NCBI RefSeq assembly: GCF_012641405.1
Contig: NZ_JABAII010000004.1
Location: forward strand, 1-64,000
DNA from: Rhizobium sp. P40RR-XXII
GTDB lineage: Bacteria > Pseudomonadota > Alphaproteobacteria > Rhizobiales > Rhizobiaceae
Reading direction: 5' to 3'
DNA length: 64,000 nt
Shown here: positions 26,428-34,576 of the stretch, one piece after another
Position numbering within the stretch: position 1 is the first letter of the stretch
Layout: each line of letters starts with the position of its first letter
Translations under genes and position numbers: made by a program
The notes under the pieces: model-generated
What the model was told of the DNA's origin: nothing
The model's input: the letters and a program-made list of their open reading frames with translations, nothing else
The model's database searches: none

Positions 26428-27714
26428 TTACAGACTCCAGACCGAATGACCTTCCAATAGAGGATTACTCCGATCGAGGGCTGCCTTCACGTCGACAACG
26501 ACACCGTTCTCGTTCAAAAGATCGAGGACCTCTGCGGCGCCCTCAGCCAGATAGGATTTGTGGGGGACGGCAAGCACGACGGCATCAAGCTTGCCGAAGT
26601 CCGTCAGCTCCCTGAGCTTTATGCCGTATTCTTCCTCAGCTTCCGAATGGCTCGCCATCGGGTCGTGCACCAGCGGCTCCAGACCGAACTGATGTAGTTC
26701 GCTTATAATGTCCGGCACGCGGCTGTTGCGCAGGTCGGGCACGTTTTCCTTGAAGGTTAGGCCGAATATGCCGATGCGGGCGCCGTTGATCGGCTTTTTC
26801 GCTGCAACCAGCATCTTTATAAGCTTCTGGGCGATGAAGGCGCCCATGCCGTCATTGATGCGGCGGCCGGAAAGAATGACCTCGGGGTGATAGCCGAGTT
26901 CCTCGGCCTTAGCCGTCAGATAATAGGGGTCGACGCCGATGCAATGGCCGCCGACCAGGCCGGGAGTGAAAGGCAGGAAATTCCATTTCGTCCGCGCCGC
27001 CTTCAGCACGTCGGCCGTGCGGATATCCATTTTCTCGAAAATGATCGAAAGCTCGTTCATCAGCGCGATGTTGACGTCGCGTTGCGTATTCTCGATTACC
27101 TTGGCGGCTTCGGCCACCTTGATGCTGGGGGCGCGATGGATGCCGGCCTCGACCACGGCACCATAGATGGCGGCAATCCTTTCCAGCGTTTCCATGTCAT
27201 CGCCTGCGACGACTTTGACGATGCGCTCAAAGGTGTGCTCCGTGTCGCCGGGATTGATGCGCTCGGGCGAATAACCAACATGGAAATCCTCGCCCTGACG
27301 CAGCCCGGAAACTTCGGCTAGCTCCGGACCGCAGACCTCTTCTGTAACGCCGGGATAGACGGTGGATTCGTAGACGACGATCGAACCCTTGCGTAAAACC
27401 TTGCCGACCGTGCGCGAGGCGGAGATCATCGGCCGCAAATCAGGCTGCCGGTTCCGGTCGATCGGTGTAGGCACGGCGACGATGAAGACATCGCGATCCC
27501 GGAGATCCTCGATATCGCTGCTGATGCGCAGCCCGCTCGACCGCAGCCGTTCGGAAGAAACCTCCCGGGTATCGTCTTCGCCCGCCTTCAGTGCGGCGAC
27601 GCGGGAAGCCTTGATGTCGAAGCCGACCACATCGCGGAATTTTTCGGCGAGCGCGATTGCGACTGGTAGGCCCACATAACCGAGGCCAATGACGGCAATT
27701 TTTTCGTTCAACAC
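26428..27714 (-). CDS. UDP-N-acetylhexosamine/UDP-sugar 6-dehydrogenase (TviB/WbpO-like)
   Basis: A 428-residue nucleotide-sugar dehydrogenase. It has the N-terminal Rossmann GLGYVGLPVA, the middle-domain Lys/Asn region (KVAEAAKVIENTQRDVNIALMNE) and the catalytic Cys in GLVGGHCIGVDPYYL. The C-terminal nucleotide-binding domain ends near LGLTFKENVPDLRNSR. It oxidises the C6 of a UDP-sugar to a uronic acid for polysaccharide. The TviB/WbpO subgroup favours UDP-GlcNAc or UDP-GalNAc, but substrate is inferred. Start is GTG 27714. Confidence 0.85.
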   Translation of the reverse strand: MLNEKIAVIGLGYVGLPVAIALAEKFRDVVGFDIKASRVAALKAGEDDTREVSSERLRSSGLRISSDIEDLRDRDVFIVAVPTPIDRNRQPDLRPMISASRTVGKVLRKGSIVVYESTVYPGVTEEVCGPELAEVSGLRQGEDFHVGYSPERINPGDTEHTFERIVKVVAGDDMETLERIAAIYGAVVEAGIHRAPSIKVAEAAKVIENTQRDVNIALMNELSIIFEKMDIRTADVLKAARTKWNFLPFTPGLVGGHCIGVDPYYLTAKAEELGYHPEVILSGRRINDGMGAFIAQKLIKMLVAAKKPINGARIGIFGLTFKENVPDLRNSRVPDIISELHQFGLEPLVHDPMASHSEAEEEYGIKLRELTDFGKLDAVVLAVPHKSYLAEGAAEVLDLLNENGVVVDVKAALDRSNPLLEGHSVWSL

Positions 27715-27972
27715 AGCATACCTCGAACTTTCCGCCTGAATTAGCCCAAATCCGAAGCGAATGTCAGCGCCTAATATTTGCCTTGAGGATCATTTCAGAT
27801 GCGAGTCGCATGAATGTGATGATCGGTCAGCTGCGTTGCAATGGCCTGGGCATGCGGTCTTGTCGCGCGTCGCGCCTCAGCTTTGGCGCAGGATGCCTAT
27901 CGAAACTTTCTGGTTTCGATCCCATTTATTTGGGTGAGACTTATTTTCTTTTCTCGGAAAGCGTAGTTCGCA

Positions 27973-28161
27973 ATGCGAAACAGCTATCTTAAAAATCTAC
28001 GGACCAAGCGCGAAGAGCTTGAAGCCAAGCTCGAGCTGCATATAGCGCGCTATTGTTTCGGCGAAGGCGAGGTGGACGACGGTACCGAAGCGGACCTCCG
28101 TCAGCGGATTGCGGAAATCTCCGACGAGATTGCCGCTCTCGAAACCGAGCGCGGAGAGTAA
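27973..28161 (+). CDS. Small coiled-coil protein of unknown function
   Basis: A 62-residue protein, rich in Lys, Glu and Leu, with heptad-like spacing in KNLRTKREELEAKLELHIARY and LRQRIAEISDEIAALETER, suggesting a two-helix coiled coil. GGAAAG lies about 10 bases upstream of ATG. It stands alone between the polysaccharide genes and traD, where traG would be expected in Ti-type plasmids. No family recognised. Confidence 0.5.
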   Translation: MRNSYLKNLRTKREELEAKLELHIARYCFGEGEVDDGTEADLRQRIAEISDEIAALETERGE

Positions 28162-28185
28162 GATTTCACAGGCGGCTTCGTTTCG

Positions 28186-28203
28186 AGCCGATCCGGATCG
28201 GCT
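28186..28203 (+). terminator. Possible stem-loop terminator after the small coiled-coil gene
   Basis: An 18-bp perfect palindrome (AGCCGATCCGGATCGGCT), 24 bases after the stop, can form a 7-bp stem with a 4-base loop and is followed by TTTAAC. The T-tract is short, so a protein-binding site is the alternative. Confidence 0.35.
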
Positions 28204-28383
28204 TTAACACTTCCAAAATAGCAAATCTGGTGATGCAGCAGCTGGAACCGACATGGCCGCCGTGGTAGGTGCGAACCGAGCGACACGTCGAGGCAAAAGA
28301 TCGTTGTCGCCGTTCCATCCATTGCGATCACGACCGCAGGCGCAATGCTCTCGGAAGCATTGGGCCTGATCATCACTGTACCG

Positions 28384-28641
28384 TCATTCTAGATCCTTGC
28401 TTTCCGCATTGGTCATGCGTGCGTCGGCTCGAAACGCTTCCATCCCAATCTTGTGTAACTGGCTGTAGCGTGCGGTATCTGACGGGATCCGGCTCGCCTC
28501 AATCAGGGCGCCGAGCAGGAATGCGCGATCGGCTTTTCTCAAGCCAGCCTTGATGATCAATCCGCCGAAGATCATCTTTTCGCGCGTTTCGCGCTTACGA
28601 TCGTTTGTCATATCGCGCTGCCGCCTTCGTTCGAGAAACAT
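28384..28641 (-). CDS. traD: TraD conjugal transfer protein
   Basis: An 85-residue protein whose core RKRETREKMIFGGLIIKAGLRKADRAFLLGALIEA matches the small TraD of Ti and rhizobial plasmids (family ETREKxxLGGLVxKAGL). I place the start at ATG 28641, 20 bases after the traC stop; an in-frame ATG at 28608 is nearer the usual family length. TraD acts with TraC and the relaxase at oriT by genetic association; its biochemical role is not established. Confidence 0.78.
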   Translation of the reverse strand: MFLERRRQRDMTNDRKRETREKMIFGGLIIKAGLRKADRAFLLGALIEASRIPSDTARYSQLHKIGMEAFRADARMTNAESKDLE

Positions 28642-28660
28642 AATCCGCTGATCTAGCCTC

Positions 28661-28885
28661 TTAAGCGGATTCGCCCGTTGTGGTTTTTTCGCCGTCGCGA
28701 AATCGCGCTGTAATCTCGGCGAGAACGTCATTGAGCTCGGCGTCGGAAATGTCCAGTTCGGCGAGACCGGCCCTCCGCGCCGCGCTAGCGAAACGTTCAT
28801 TGGCCTTGGCGACCATGGTCTTGCGTTTCTCCCTCAGCAGCTCAATCTGTGTGTCGATCTCGGAAACCGTGGTTCTTGCGCGCAT
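28661..28885 (-). CDS. traC: TraC conjugal transfer protein
   Basis: A 74-residue protein. RTTVSEIDTQIELLREKRKT is a predicted coiled coil, and RFASAARRAGLAELDISDAELNDVLAEITARF matches the TraC family of Ti-type plasmids. It is divergent from traA, as in those plasmids, where oriT lies between the two. It is followed by traD, but no traG comes next. Confidence 0.8.
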   Translation of the reverse strand: MRARTTVSEIDTQIELLREKRKTMVAKANERFASAARRAGLAELDISDAELNDVLAEITARFRDGEKTTTGESA

Positions 28886-29076
28886 ATCTGTCCTTCCTTT
28901 TCATCAGGGTCGAGTCAGCTAGTATCTTTTATACTGCATTAAATGCAGTAGTCAAATCGGCGGAAATAATATAGGGAAGTGGAATTCGCCCCGGAAAACT
29001 GGGATTTTTCGGAGGACTTCTAGCTGAACATCTCGACATCCGCGGTGCCGAGGTGCCAGAAAGGATAGAGTCAAAT
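28886..29076. other. Divergent traC-traA region, candidate origin of transfer
   Basis: In Ti-type and many rhizobial plasmids oriT sits between traC and traA. This 191-bp gap has a 19-bp palindrome (28932-28950) and an imperfect 8-bp stem (28991-28998 with 29005-29012). I could not find a clear copy of the TAAGTGCGCCCT nic consensus of Q-type relaxases, so a nick site is not identified. Confidence 0.4.
28932..28950. promoter_or_regulatory. 19-bp palindrome in the traC/traA promoter region
   Basis: Perfect 9-bp arms TACTGCATT and AATGCAGTA flank a central A. The ACTGCATT half-site is the same as in the palindrome upstream of the virB operon (10871-10890), though the gap between half-sites is 1 base here and 4 there. 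It is a candidate operator tying DNA processing to channel expression. Confidence 0.55.
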
Positions 29077-32000
29077 TTGGCTATTATGTTTTTGAGAGCG
29101 AAATTGATCAGCCGCGGAGCGGGACAGAGCATTGTCTCGGCCGCAGCCTATCGCCATCGTACCAAGATGATGGATGAGCAGGTGGGGACTAACTTTCGCC
29201 ACTTCGCAAGGGCGGACGAACTCATCCACGAGGAACTTGCTCTGCCCGAGGATACGCCGGCATGGTTGCGAACCGCAATCGACGGACGATCGGTTGCCGG
29301 CGCCAGCGAAGCACTCTGGAATGCTGTCGATTGTTTCGAGAACCGGCGTGATGCACAGTTAGCCCGCGAGATCATCCTTGCGCTTCCAAACGAGCTCAGC
29401 AGTAAGGAGAATATCGCTCTCGTGCGCGACTTCGTTCGCGAGAACCTGCTGTCGCGTGGAATGGTGGCAGACTGGGTCTATCACGACAAGAAGGGCAATC
29501 CGCACGTCCACGTTATGACCACGCTGCGTCCACTGACCGCGGAAGGATTTGGGCCAAAGCACGTCGCTGTCGTCGACGACCGGGGCGAGCCGCTGCGCCT
29601 CAAAACCCCCGATAGGCCGAAAGGAGCAATTGTTTACCGTCCGTGGGCAGGCAACAAGGAAACGATGGAGGGGTGGAAACTTGCCTGGGCTGAAACGGTA
29701 ACGCACCACCTAGCGCTTGCCGGTCACGATATTCGCATAGACGGCCGCTCCTACGAGGAGCAGGGGTTGCGGGGAATGGGGCAGCGCCATCTCGGTCCTG
29801 CCCGCACGGCGCTTCTACGCAAAGGTGCCGATGTCTACTCCGCCCCTGCAGCATTGGCGCAGCGCTACGAGGCTGCGGATCGTCTCGCTGCCGACCCCGG
29901 TCTATTGCTTAGGCAACTCAGCAACGAGCGCTCGACTTTCGATGAGGCCGAGGTCGCCCGTGCGCTCCACCGCCACGTTGATGATCCAATCGTCTTTGCC
30001 AATATCCGCGCGAAACTGATGGCGTCGGATGATTTGGTAATGCTGCGACCGCAGCAGGTCAGTGCGGAAACTGGTGGGGTCGAGCTTCCGGCAGTCTTCA
30101 CGACGCGCGCGACGATCAGAACCGAATTTCACATGGCGCGGTCAGCATTCAATCTCTCGAACATAGGTGGCTTCGCGGTATCGTCATCCCAAGTTGATGC
30201 TGCGATAGGTGAGATTGAGGCAGCGCCAGACAAGGCCATTCGCCTCGACCCTGAGCAGGTCGATGCGGTTCGACATATCACGGCCGATAGCGGCATTGCC
30301 GCAGTCGTCGGTATTGCGGGCGCTGGCAAATCGACATTGCTAAGTGTGGCACGTCTCGCCTGGGAAGGAGACGGCAGGCGCGTTCTCGGAGCAGCGCTCG
30401 CCGGCAAGGCGGCGGAGGCATTGACTGGTAGTTCCGGGATCCGTTCGCGTACGACCGCCGCTTGGGAGCTTGCCTGGAAAAACGACTATGACCTGCTTCA
30501 GAAGGGCGACGTGCTGGTTCTAGACGAAGCTGGCATGGTTTCGTCGGAACAGATGGCGCGTCTTCTCAAACGCGTCGAGGATGCCGGCGCGAAAGCGGTT
30601 CTTGTCGGCGACGCGATGCAACTTCAGCCGATCCAGGCGGGGGCTTCCTTCCGTGCCATCGTTGAGCGCATCGGCTTTGCCGAATTGGTCGGCGTTCGCC
30701 GCCAGAGACACGAATGGGCGCGAGAGGCGTCCCGTCTGTTTGCCCGTGGAAATGTTGAGGAAGCCTTGAGGGCCTATAGCGCCCATGGCCATCTCCTCGA
30801 AAGTGACACGCGCAATGATGCAGTTCAGCGCATCGTCTCCGATTGGGCCAGCGCTCGCCTTGATGCCATTGCAAAGGCTGAAGTCGAAGGTCGTAAGTTG
30901 CGTGGCGACGAGTTGATGGTTCTCGCCCACACCAATAGCGATGTGAGACGCCTCAACGACGCGGTCCGTGCGGTCATGTTGCACCAGGATGCGCTTGGGG
31001 AGGGTAGGTCGTTTCGCACAGAGCGCGGCATGCGTGAGTTTAGCGAGGGAGACCGGATCATCTTCCTGGAAAATGCGCGGTTCGTCGAACCCAAAGCCCG
31101 TCACCTTACCGTTCAGCATGTCAAGAACGGCATGTTTGGAACGGTCATATCGACAGCGGGTCGAGGAGGGGAACCATTTCTTTTTGTTCGGTTGGACAGT
31201 GGTCGGGATGTCATGTTCTCCGAAGACACTTATCGCAATGTCGACCATGGCTACGCCGCAACGATTCACAAGACCCAAGGATCGACCTTCGACCGCACTT
31301 TCGTGCTGGCAACCGGCATGATGGACCGACACCTGACATATGTTGCCATGACGCGTCATCGCGAGCGTGTCGATCTTTATGCGGCAAGGGAAGATTTTCA
31401 GCCCAGGTTCGAATGGGGCAAGACGGCACGCGCCGAACATGCCGTTGGCATTACCGGCGAGCTTGTTGAAATCGGACTTGCGAAGTTTCGCAAGCGGGAC
31501 GACGCTGATCCTTCTCCGTATGTTGACGTCAGAACGAACGATGGAACCACGCATCGCCTTTGGGGCGTCAATCTGCCAAAGGCGATTGAGGCGGCTGGCG
31601 TCGGTGTCGGGGATAAAGTGACCATGCGCAAGGAGGGGACTGAAAAAGTTACCGTGAAAGTGCCTGTTATTGATGAGGAAAGGGGCGCGAGGCACCTTGA
31701 GGATCGTGTTGTCGACCGCAATATTTGGACGGCATACTCAATTGATAAGACCGAGGCTCGGATGGATCAACTTGCCGCCGAACATCGCCCCCCGACGCTC
31801 TTTGCGCAACTGATTGAAAGGCTGTCGCGCCCCGGCGAAAAGACGACGACGCTCGATTTCGAGAATGAGCCGTCTTATCGATCCGTGGCTTTCGATTTCG
31901 CACGGCGGCGCGGCATCGACGCTATCGCGGATTATAGTCACGCCGTCGAGGCGCGGGTTGAGCGTCTATCCAATTGGCTCGCCATACAACGGGATTATAT

Positions 32001-32961
32001 AGCGCGGCTCTGGCAGCGGGCGAACGTGTCCTTCGGTATGGCAATCGAAACTTCGGGGCGAAATACTGCTGTTCACGCGACACACCACAAAGACGCGTTG
32101 CCCGCTTCGGTCGCGGATGCTTCCAGTCTATTGCCCGCTGGGAAATCCTTTGGCCGATCAATTGCGGAGGATGGGCGTCTCGCCCAACTCGCATCTCCTG
32201 CAATGTTGCCAGCGGTCACGAAATTCAATGCAAGCCTCGACGAGGAGGCGCGAATGCGCGTGACCGAGACTGAGCATTACAAACAGATGAGAGCCGTACT
32301 CGCCGCGACTGGGTCTGTGATCTGGCGCGATCCCGCGGCCGCCGTGACGATGATCGAAGATCTGGTGCGCAAGCAGATCGACCCTGAGCGTATTGCGCGT
32401 GCCGTCGCCACAGAGCCAACGGCCTATGGCCCTTTGCGCGGTAGCGGCAGAACGATGGACAGGCTGCTCGCTGGTGGCCGGGAGCGCAGGAAAGCACTGC
32501 AGGCGGTTAACGCTGTTGGTGCCGACATTCACTCTCTTGGTCGATATTACCTGAGCGCTTTTGAGACCGAAAAATCGGCGGTCGTCATCGAGCGGCAACG
32601 GATGGCAATAGCTATTCCAGGGTTGACGAGAATTGCCCAGAATGAGCTGCGGCACATCACGTCTGAGGCTGAGAAGAACCCGCGCGAGCTGGCACGATTG
32701 GTCCGGTCTTTGTCGCCAGATGTCCGACGCGAATTTTCTCTTGTCAGCAAGGCACTTGATGCTCGCTTCGGACCGGGCGCAATTTTGCGCAACGAGACCG
32801 ATGTTGCCAATATGGTCTCAAGGTCTCAGCAACCGGTCTTCAAATCCATCCTTGGCCAATTGCGCGCAGTCCAGCGTGCCGTCGCTATAGATAGGACAGA
32901 AGAGATTATCGCTGAGCGCCAAAGTCGAACGATCAACCGTGTCCGTGGCATTGACCGCTGA
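29077..32961 (+). CDS. traA: TraA/MobQ-type relaxase-helicase with C-terminal BID-like domain
   Basis: A 1294-residue protein from TTG 29077 (AAAGGA about 11 bases upstream; AIMFLRAKLISRGAGQSIVSAA matches the MAIMF start of TraA; ATG 29086 is the alternative). Residues 1-240 are the relaxase, with Tyr about 25 in AAAYRHR and the metal-binding HVHVMTTLR near 143. Residues about 390-800 form a TraI/RecD-like helicase (GIAGAGKST near 412, VLDEAGMVSSEQM, HKTQGSTFD). Residues about 1080-1165, VIWRDPAAAV through PTAYGPLRGSGR and ERRKALQAVNAVG, fit the BID T4SS signal pattern, followed by a basic tail. It would nick oriT and pilot the strand through the VirB channel. Confidence 0.88.
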   Translation: MAIMFLRAKLISRGAGQSIVSAAAYRHRTKMMDEQVGTNFRHFARADELIHEELALPEDTPAWLRTAIDGRSVAGASEALWNAVDCFENRRDAQLAREIILALPNELSSKENIALVRDFVRENLLSRGMVADWVYHDKKGNPHVHVMTTLRPLTAEGFGPKHVAVVDDRGEPLRLKTPDRPKGAIVYRPWAGNKETMEGWKLAWAETVTHHLALAGHDIRIDGRSYEEQGLRGMGQRHLGPARTALLRKGADVYSAPAALAQRYEAADRLAADPGLLLRQLSNERSTFDEAEVARALHRHVDDPIVFANIRAKLMASDDLVMLRPQQVSAETGGVELPAVFTTRATIRTEFHMARSAFNLSNIGGFAVSSSQVDAAIGEIEAAPDKAIRLDPEQVDAVRHITADSGIAAVVGIAGAGKSTLLSVARLAWEGDGRRVLGAALAGKAAEALTGSSGIRSRTTAAWELAWKNDYDLLQKGDVLVLDEAGMVSSEQMARLLKRVEDAGAKAVLVGDAMQLQPIQAGASFRAIVERIGFAELVGVRRQRHEWAREASRLFARGNVEEALRAYSAHGHLLESDTRNDAVQRIVSDWASARLDAIAKAEVEGRKLRGDELMVLAHTNSDVRRLNDAVRAVMLHQDALGEGRSFRTERGMREFSEGDRIIFLENARFVEPKARHLTVQHVKNGMFGTVISTAGRGGEPFLFVRLDSGRDVMFSEDTYRNVDHGYAATIHKTQGSTFDRTFVLATGMMDRHLTYVAMTRHRERVDLYAAREDFQPRFEWGKTARAEHAVGITGELVEIGLAKFRKRDDADPSPYVDVRTNDGTTHRLWGVNLPKAIEAAGVGVGDKVTMRKEGTEKVTVKVPVIDEERGARHLEDRVVDRNIWTAYSIDKTEARMDQLAAEHRPPTLFAQLIERLSRPGEKTTTLDFENEPSYRSVAFDFARRRGIDAIADYSHAVEARVERLSNWLAIQRDYIARLWQRANVSFGMAIETSGRNTAVHATHHKDALPASVADASSLLPAGKSFGRSIAEDGRLAQLASPAMLPAVTKFNASLDEEARMRVTETEHYKQMRAVLAATGSVIWRDPAAAVTMIEDLVRKQIDPERIARAVATEPTAYGPLRGSGRTMDRLLAGGRERRKALQAVNAVGADIHSLGRYYLSAFETEKSAVVIERQRMAIAIPGLTRIAQNELRHITSEAEKNPRELARLVRSLSPDVRREFSLVSKALDARFGPGAILRNETDVANMVSRSQQPVFKSILGQLRAVQRAVAIDRTEEIIAERQSRTINRVRGIDR

Positions 32962-33241
32962 GAACGTCCAAAGATTTGAAGGGAAAACGACAGGCTATAC
33001 CCGGGTCCGTGTCGTGGAGCCGCCTTTTGGTCGTCCAACAGAAACGAAGATGCGGGTTGTTCGGCTGGTAATGAGTAGTGGCGAGATGGCGACAGACCTG
33101 AATGCGGGTTTTGGAGGAGCGTCGGGCGCTAGTGGAATAGAGGGTACCTTTCGCGCCGGCGCATCAGCTGTCGCCCAAAAGCGGCTGTTCGTTCGGGCAG
33201 GATCGAAGCCTAGTGCCGGCCACGGCCACGGACGGGCCGCG

Positions 33242-33382
33242 CTTTCGGTTTAGATCAAAAAATCCAAGCAGCTGATCACGCCGAAGTTTCTTGCGCAAAA
33301 GCGCGCTGCCAGTTCTATCAGAGCAATGGACCTGAAACACATTCTTCGCCGGATCCAGTCCGATAATACTAACCTCTGTCAT
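33242..33382 (-). pseudogene. Remnant of an IS110-family transposase (5' end only)
   Basis: From ATG 33382 the minus strand reads MTEVSIIGLDPAKNVFQVH and later RKKLRRDQLLGFF, the N-terminus of IS110/IS1111-type DEDD transposases, with the first catalytic Asp kept. Similarity stops after about 45 codons, and the remaining frame is unrelated. No inverted repeats can be assigned. It marks past transposition at the right side of the transfer region. Confidence 0.7.
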
Positions 33383-33475
33383 CGACGCCTCCTCTAAATG
33401 GTGATCAACGTCTCCATTCTGGCACACAGATGCCGTCGGGGCCGTCCCCATCAGAGCCGGCAGCGGCCCTTTCCC

Positions 33476-34537
33476 CTATCCCTCGTCATTTTCATCGATG
33501 ACTTTCATCAGCCGATTAGCCGTTTCATTGGGGATCATGGAAAGCGCTTCGGTGATCGCCTCTCGCCAAGCCGGTCCTCTCGCCCAAGCCTCTTGAAGAG
33601 CTTCCTTCATATCGTTGAATCGGCGCACTTGCGCCATGACCTCGATCAGTGCTGTCGCCTGATCGAGGTCTTTCTGCTGCTTCAGAAAGCTATCGGCCGT
33701 CTTAATCCGCCGCGTGGCGATGATCAGCTTATGAATGGCATACCGAGCCGGGTCGGGTATGAGGACTGACACCCCGGCTTGATGCAGCAAGACCGTCCGC
33801 ACCGGTTCGTAGATCAGGAAATCGAGAAACCGGAGCGGATCAGCCGAGGCACCGCCAAGGGCGGGCATTTCGGCAGGCTTGTCCAGATAATCGTCTGATC
33901 CTCGATTCCCGGTCAAAAATTCGACGCGATAACCATCTTGCGTCCGGAAAGCCGACGATCGCGGCGAGCCCGAACCATGCGGGATCGGCTGGAATGTCTC
34001 GTCTACCGATCGGAGTAGATCGAGGATAGGGGGAAGGCTGTCTTGCACTTCGTTGGAGATTGCAAAATCTTGCGCGAGATCAGCGTCACCCGTCACCATG
34101 GAAGCGGAAGGCAGACGGACACCGAGGAGGCCGGAGTAGCATTGATACGCGACTGTGCCGATGAGGACGCCACGCAGCCGGAAGAAACCCGCATTGGCGA
34201 GAACTTCAATGATGTCCCCGGCCCTATTCTCAGGTCTAGGAAGTCCACCTTCACGGATCAACGTCCGAACGAGCTTGCGGCGTGACGTGAAATCATTCTT
34301 TAGCGCCTTGAATTGCGTAACCCTTTCAGTGATCGCGGCATCATCAGCAGGACCGACATAGCGGCGAGTTTGGCCGCCCTGCCCGTCGGGTTGATCGAAA
34401 TACCAATATTTGCGATCCTTCACCGTGACGGAGACAAAACGGCCGTCGGCCGGGAAGTCGGAAACGAAGCTGGCATCGAAAACCCGTTGACCAAGTTCGG
34501 CTAGGATCGTTTGATACATTGTGTCGAGGCGGTTCAT
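33476..34537 (-). CDS. GSU2403-family nucleotidyltransferase-fold protein
   Basis: A 353-residue cytoplasmic protein starting MNRLDTMYQTILAELGQRVF, with FVSVTVKDRKYWYFDQ and RRYVGP near the N-terminus. ANAGFFRLRGVLIGTVAYQ followed by TGDADLAQDFAIS corresponds to the nucleotidyltransferase motif and DxD (PF12281-like). ATG 34537 is preceded by GGAG at about -10; a longer frame to 34585 would cross a palindrome. Members are often found on mobile elements and their biochemical role is not known to me. The palindromic promoter suggests autoregulation, as in toxin-antitoxin or defence genes, but no partner gene is adjacent. Confidence 0.7.
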   Translation of the reverse strand: MNRLDTMYQTILAELGQRVFDASFVSDFPADGRFVSVTVKDRKYWYFDQPDGQGGQTRRYVGPADDAAITERVTQFKALKNDFTSRRKLVRTLIREGGLPRPENRAGDIIEVLANAGFFRLRGVLIGTVAYQCYSGLLGVRLPSASMVTGDADLAQDFAISNEVQDSLPPILDLLRSVDETFQPIPHGSGSPRSSAFRTQDGYRVEFLTGNRGSDDYLDKPAEMPALGGASADPLRFLDFLIYEPVRTVLLHQAGVSVLIPDPARYAIHKLIIATRRIKTADSFLKQQKDLDQATALIEVMAQVRRFNDMKEALQEAWARGPAWREAITEALSMIPNETANRLMKVIDENDEG

Positions 34538-34547
34538 CGGAAGCTCC

Positions 34548-34576
34548 GTTATACTATTTTGCAAATCTAGTATAAC
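34548..34576. promoter_or_regulatory. Inverted repeat in the promoter of the nucleotidyltransferase gene
   Basis: Perfect 9-bp arms GTTATACTA and TAGTATAAC are 11 bases apart and end 11 bases before the start codon. The arms contain TATACT/TATAAC, so the site probably covers the -10 region, and binding there would shut off transcription. Confidence 0.55.

Noticed and set aside
28101..28376. 91-codon minus-strand frame between the small coiled-coil gene and traD
   Set aside because: No recognised family; it overlaps the opposite-strand small gene and the palindrome.
32939..33253. 104-codon plus-strand frame after traA
   Set aside because: It overlaps the traA end and the IS110 remnant and has no recognisable content.
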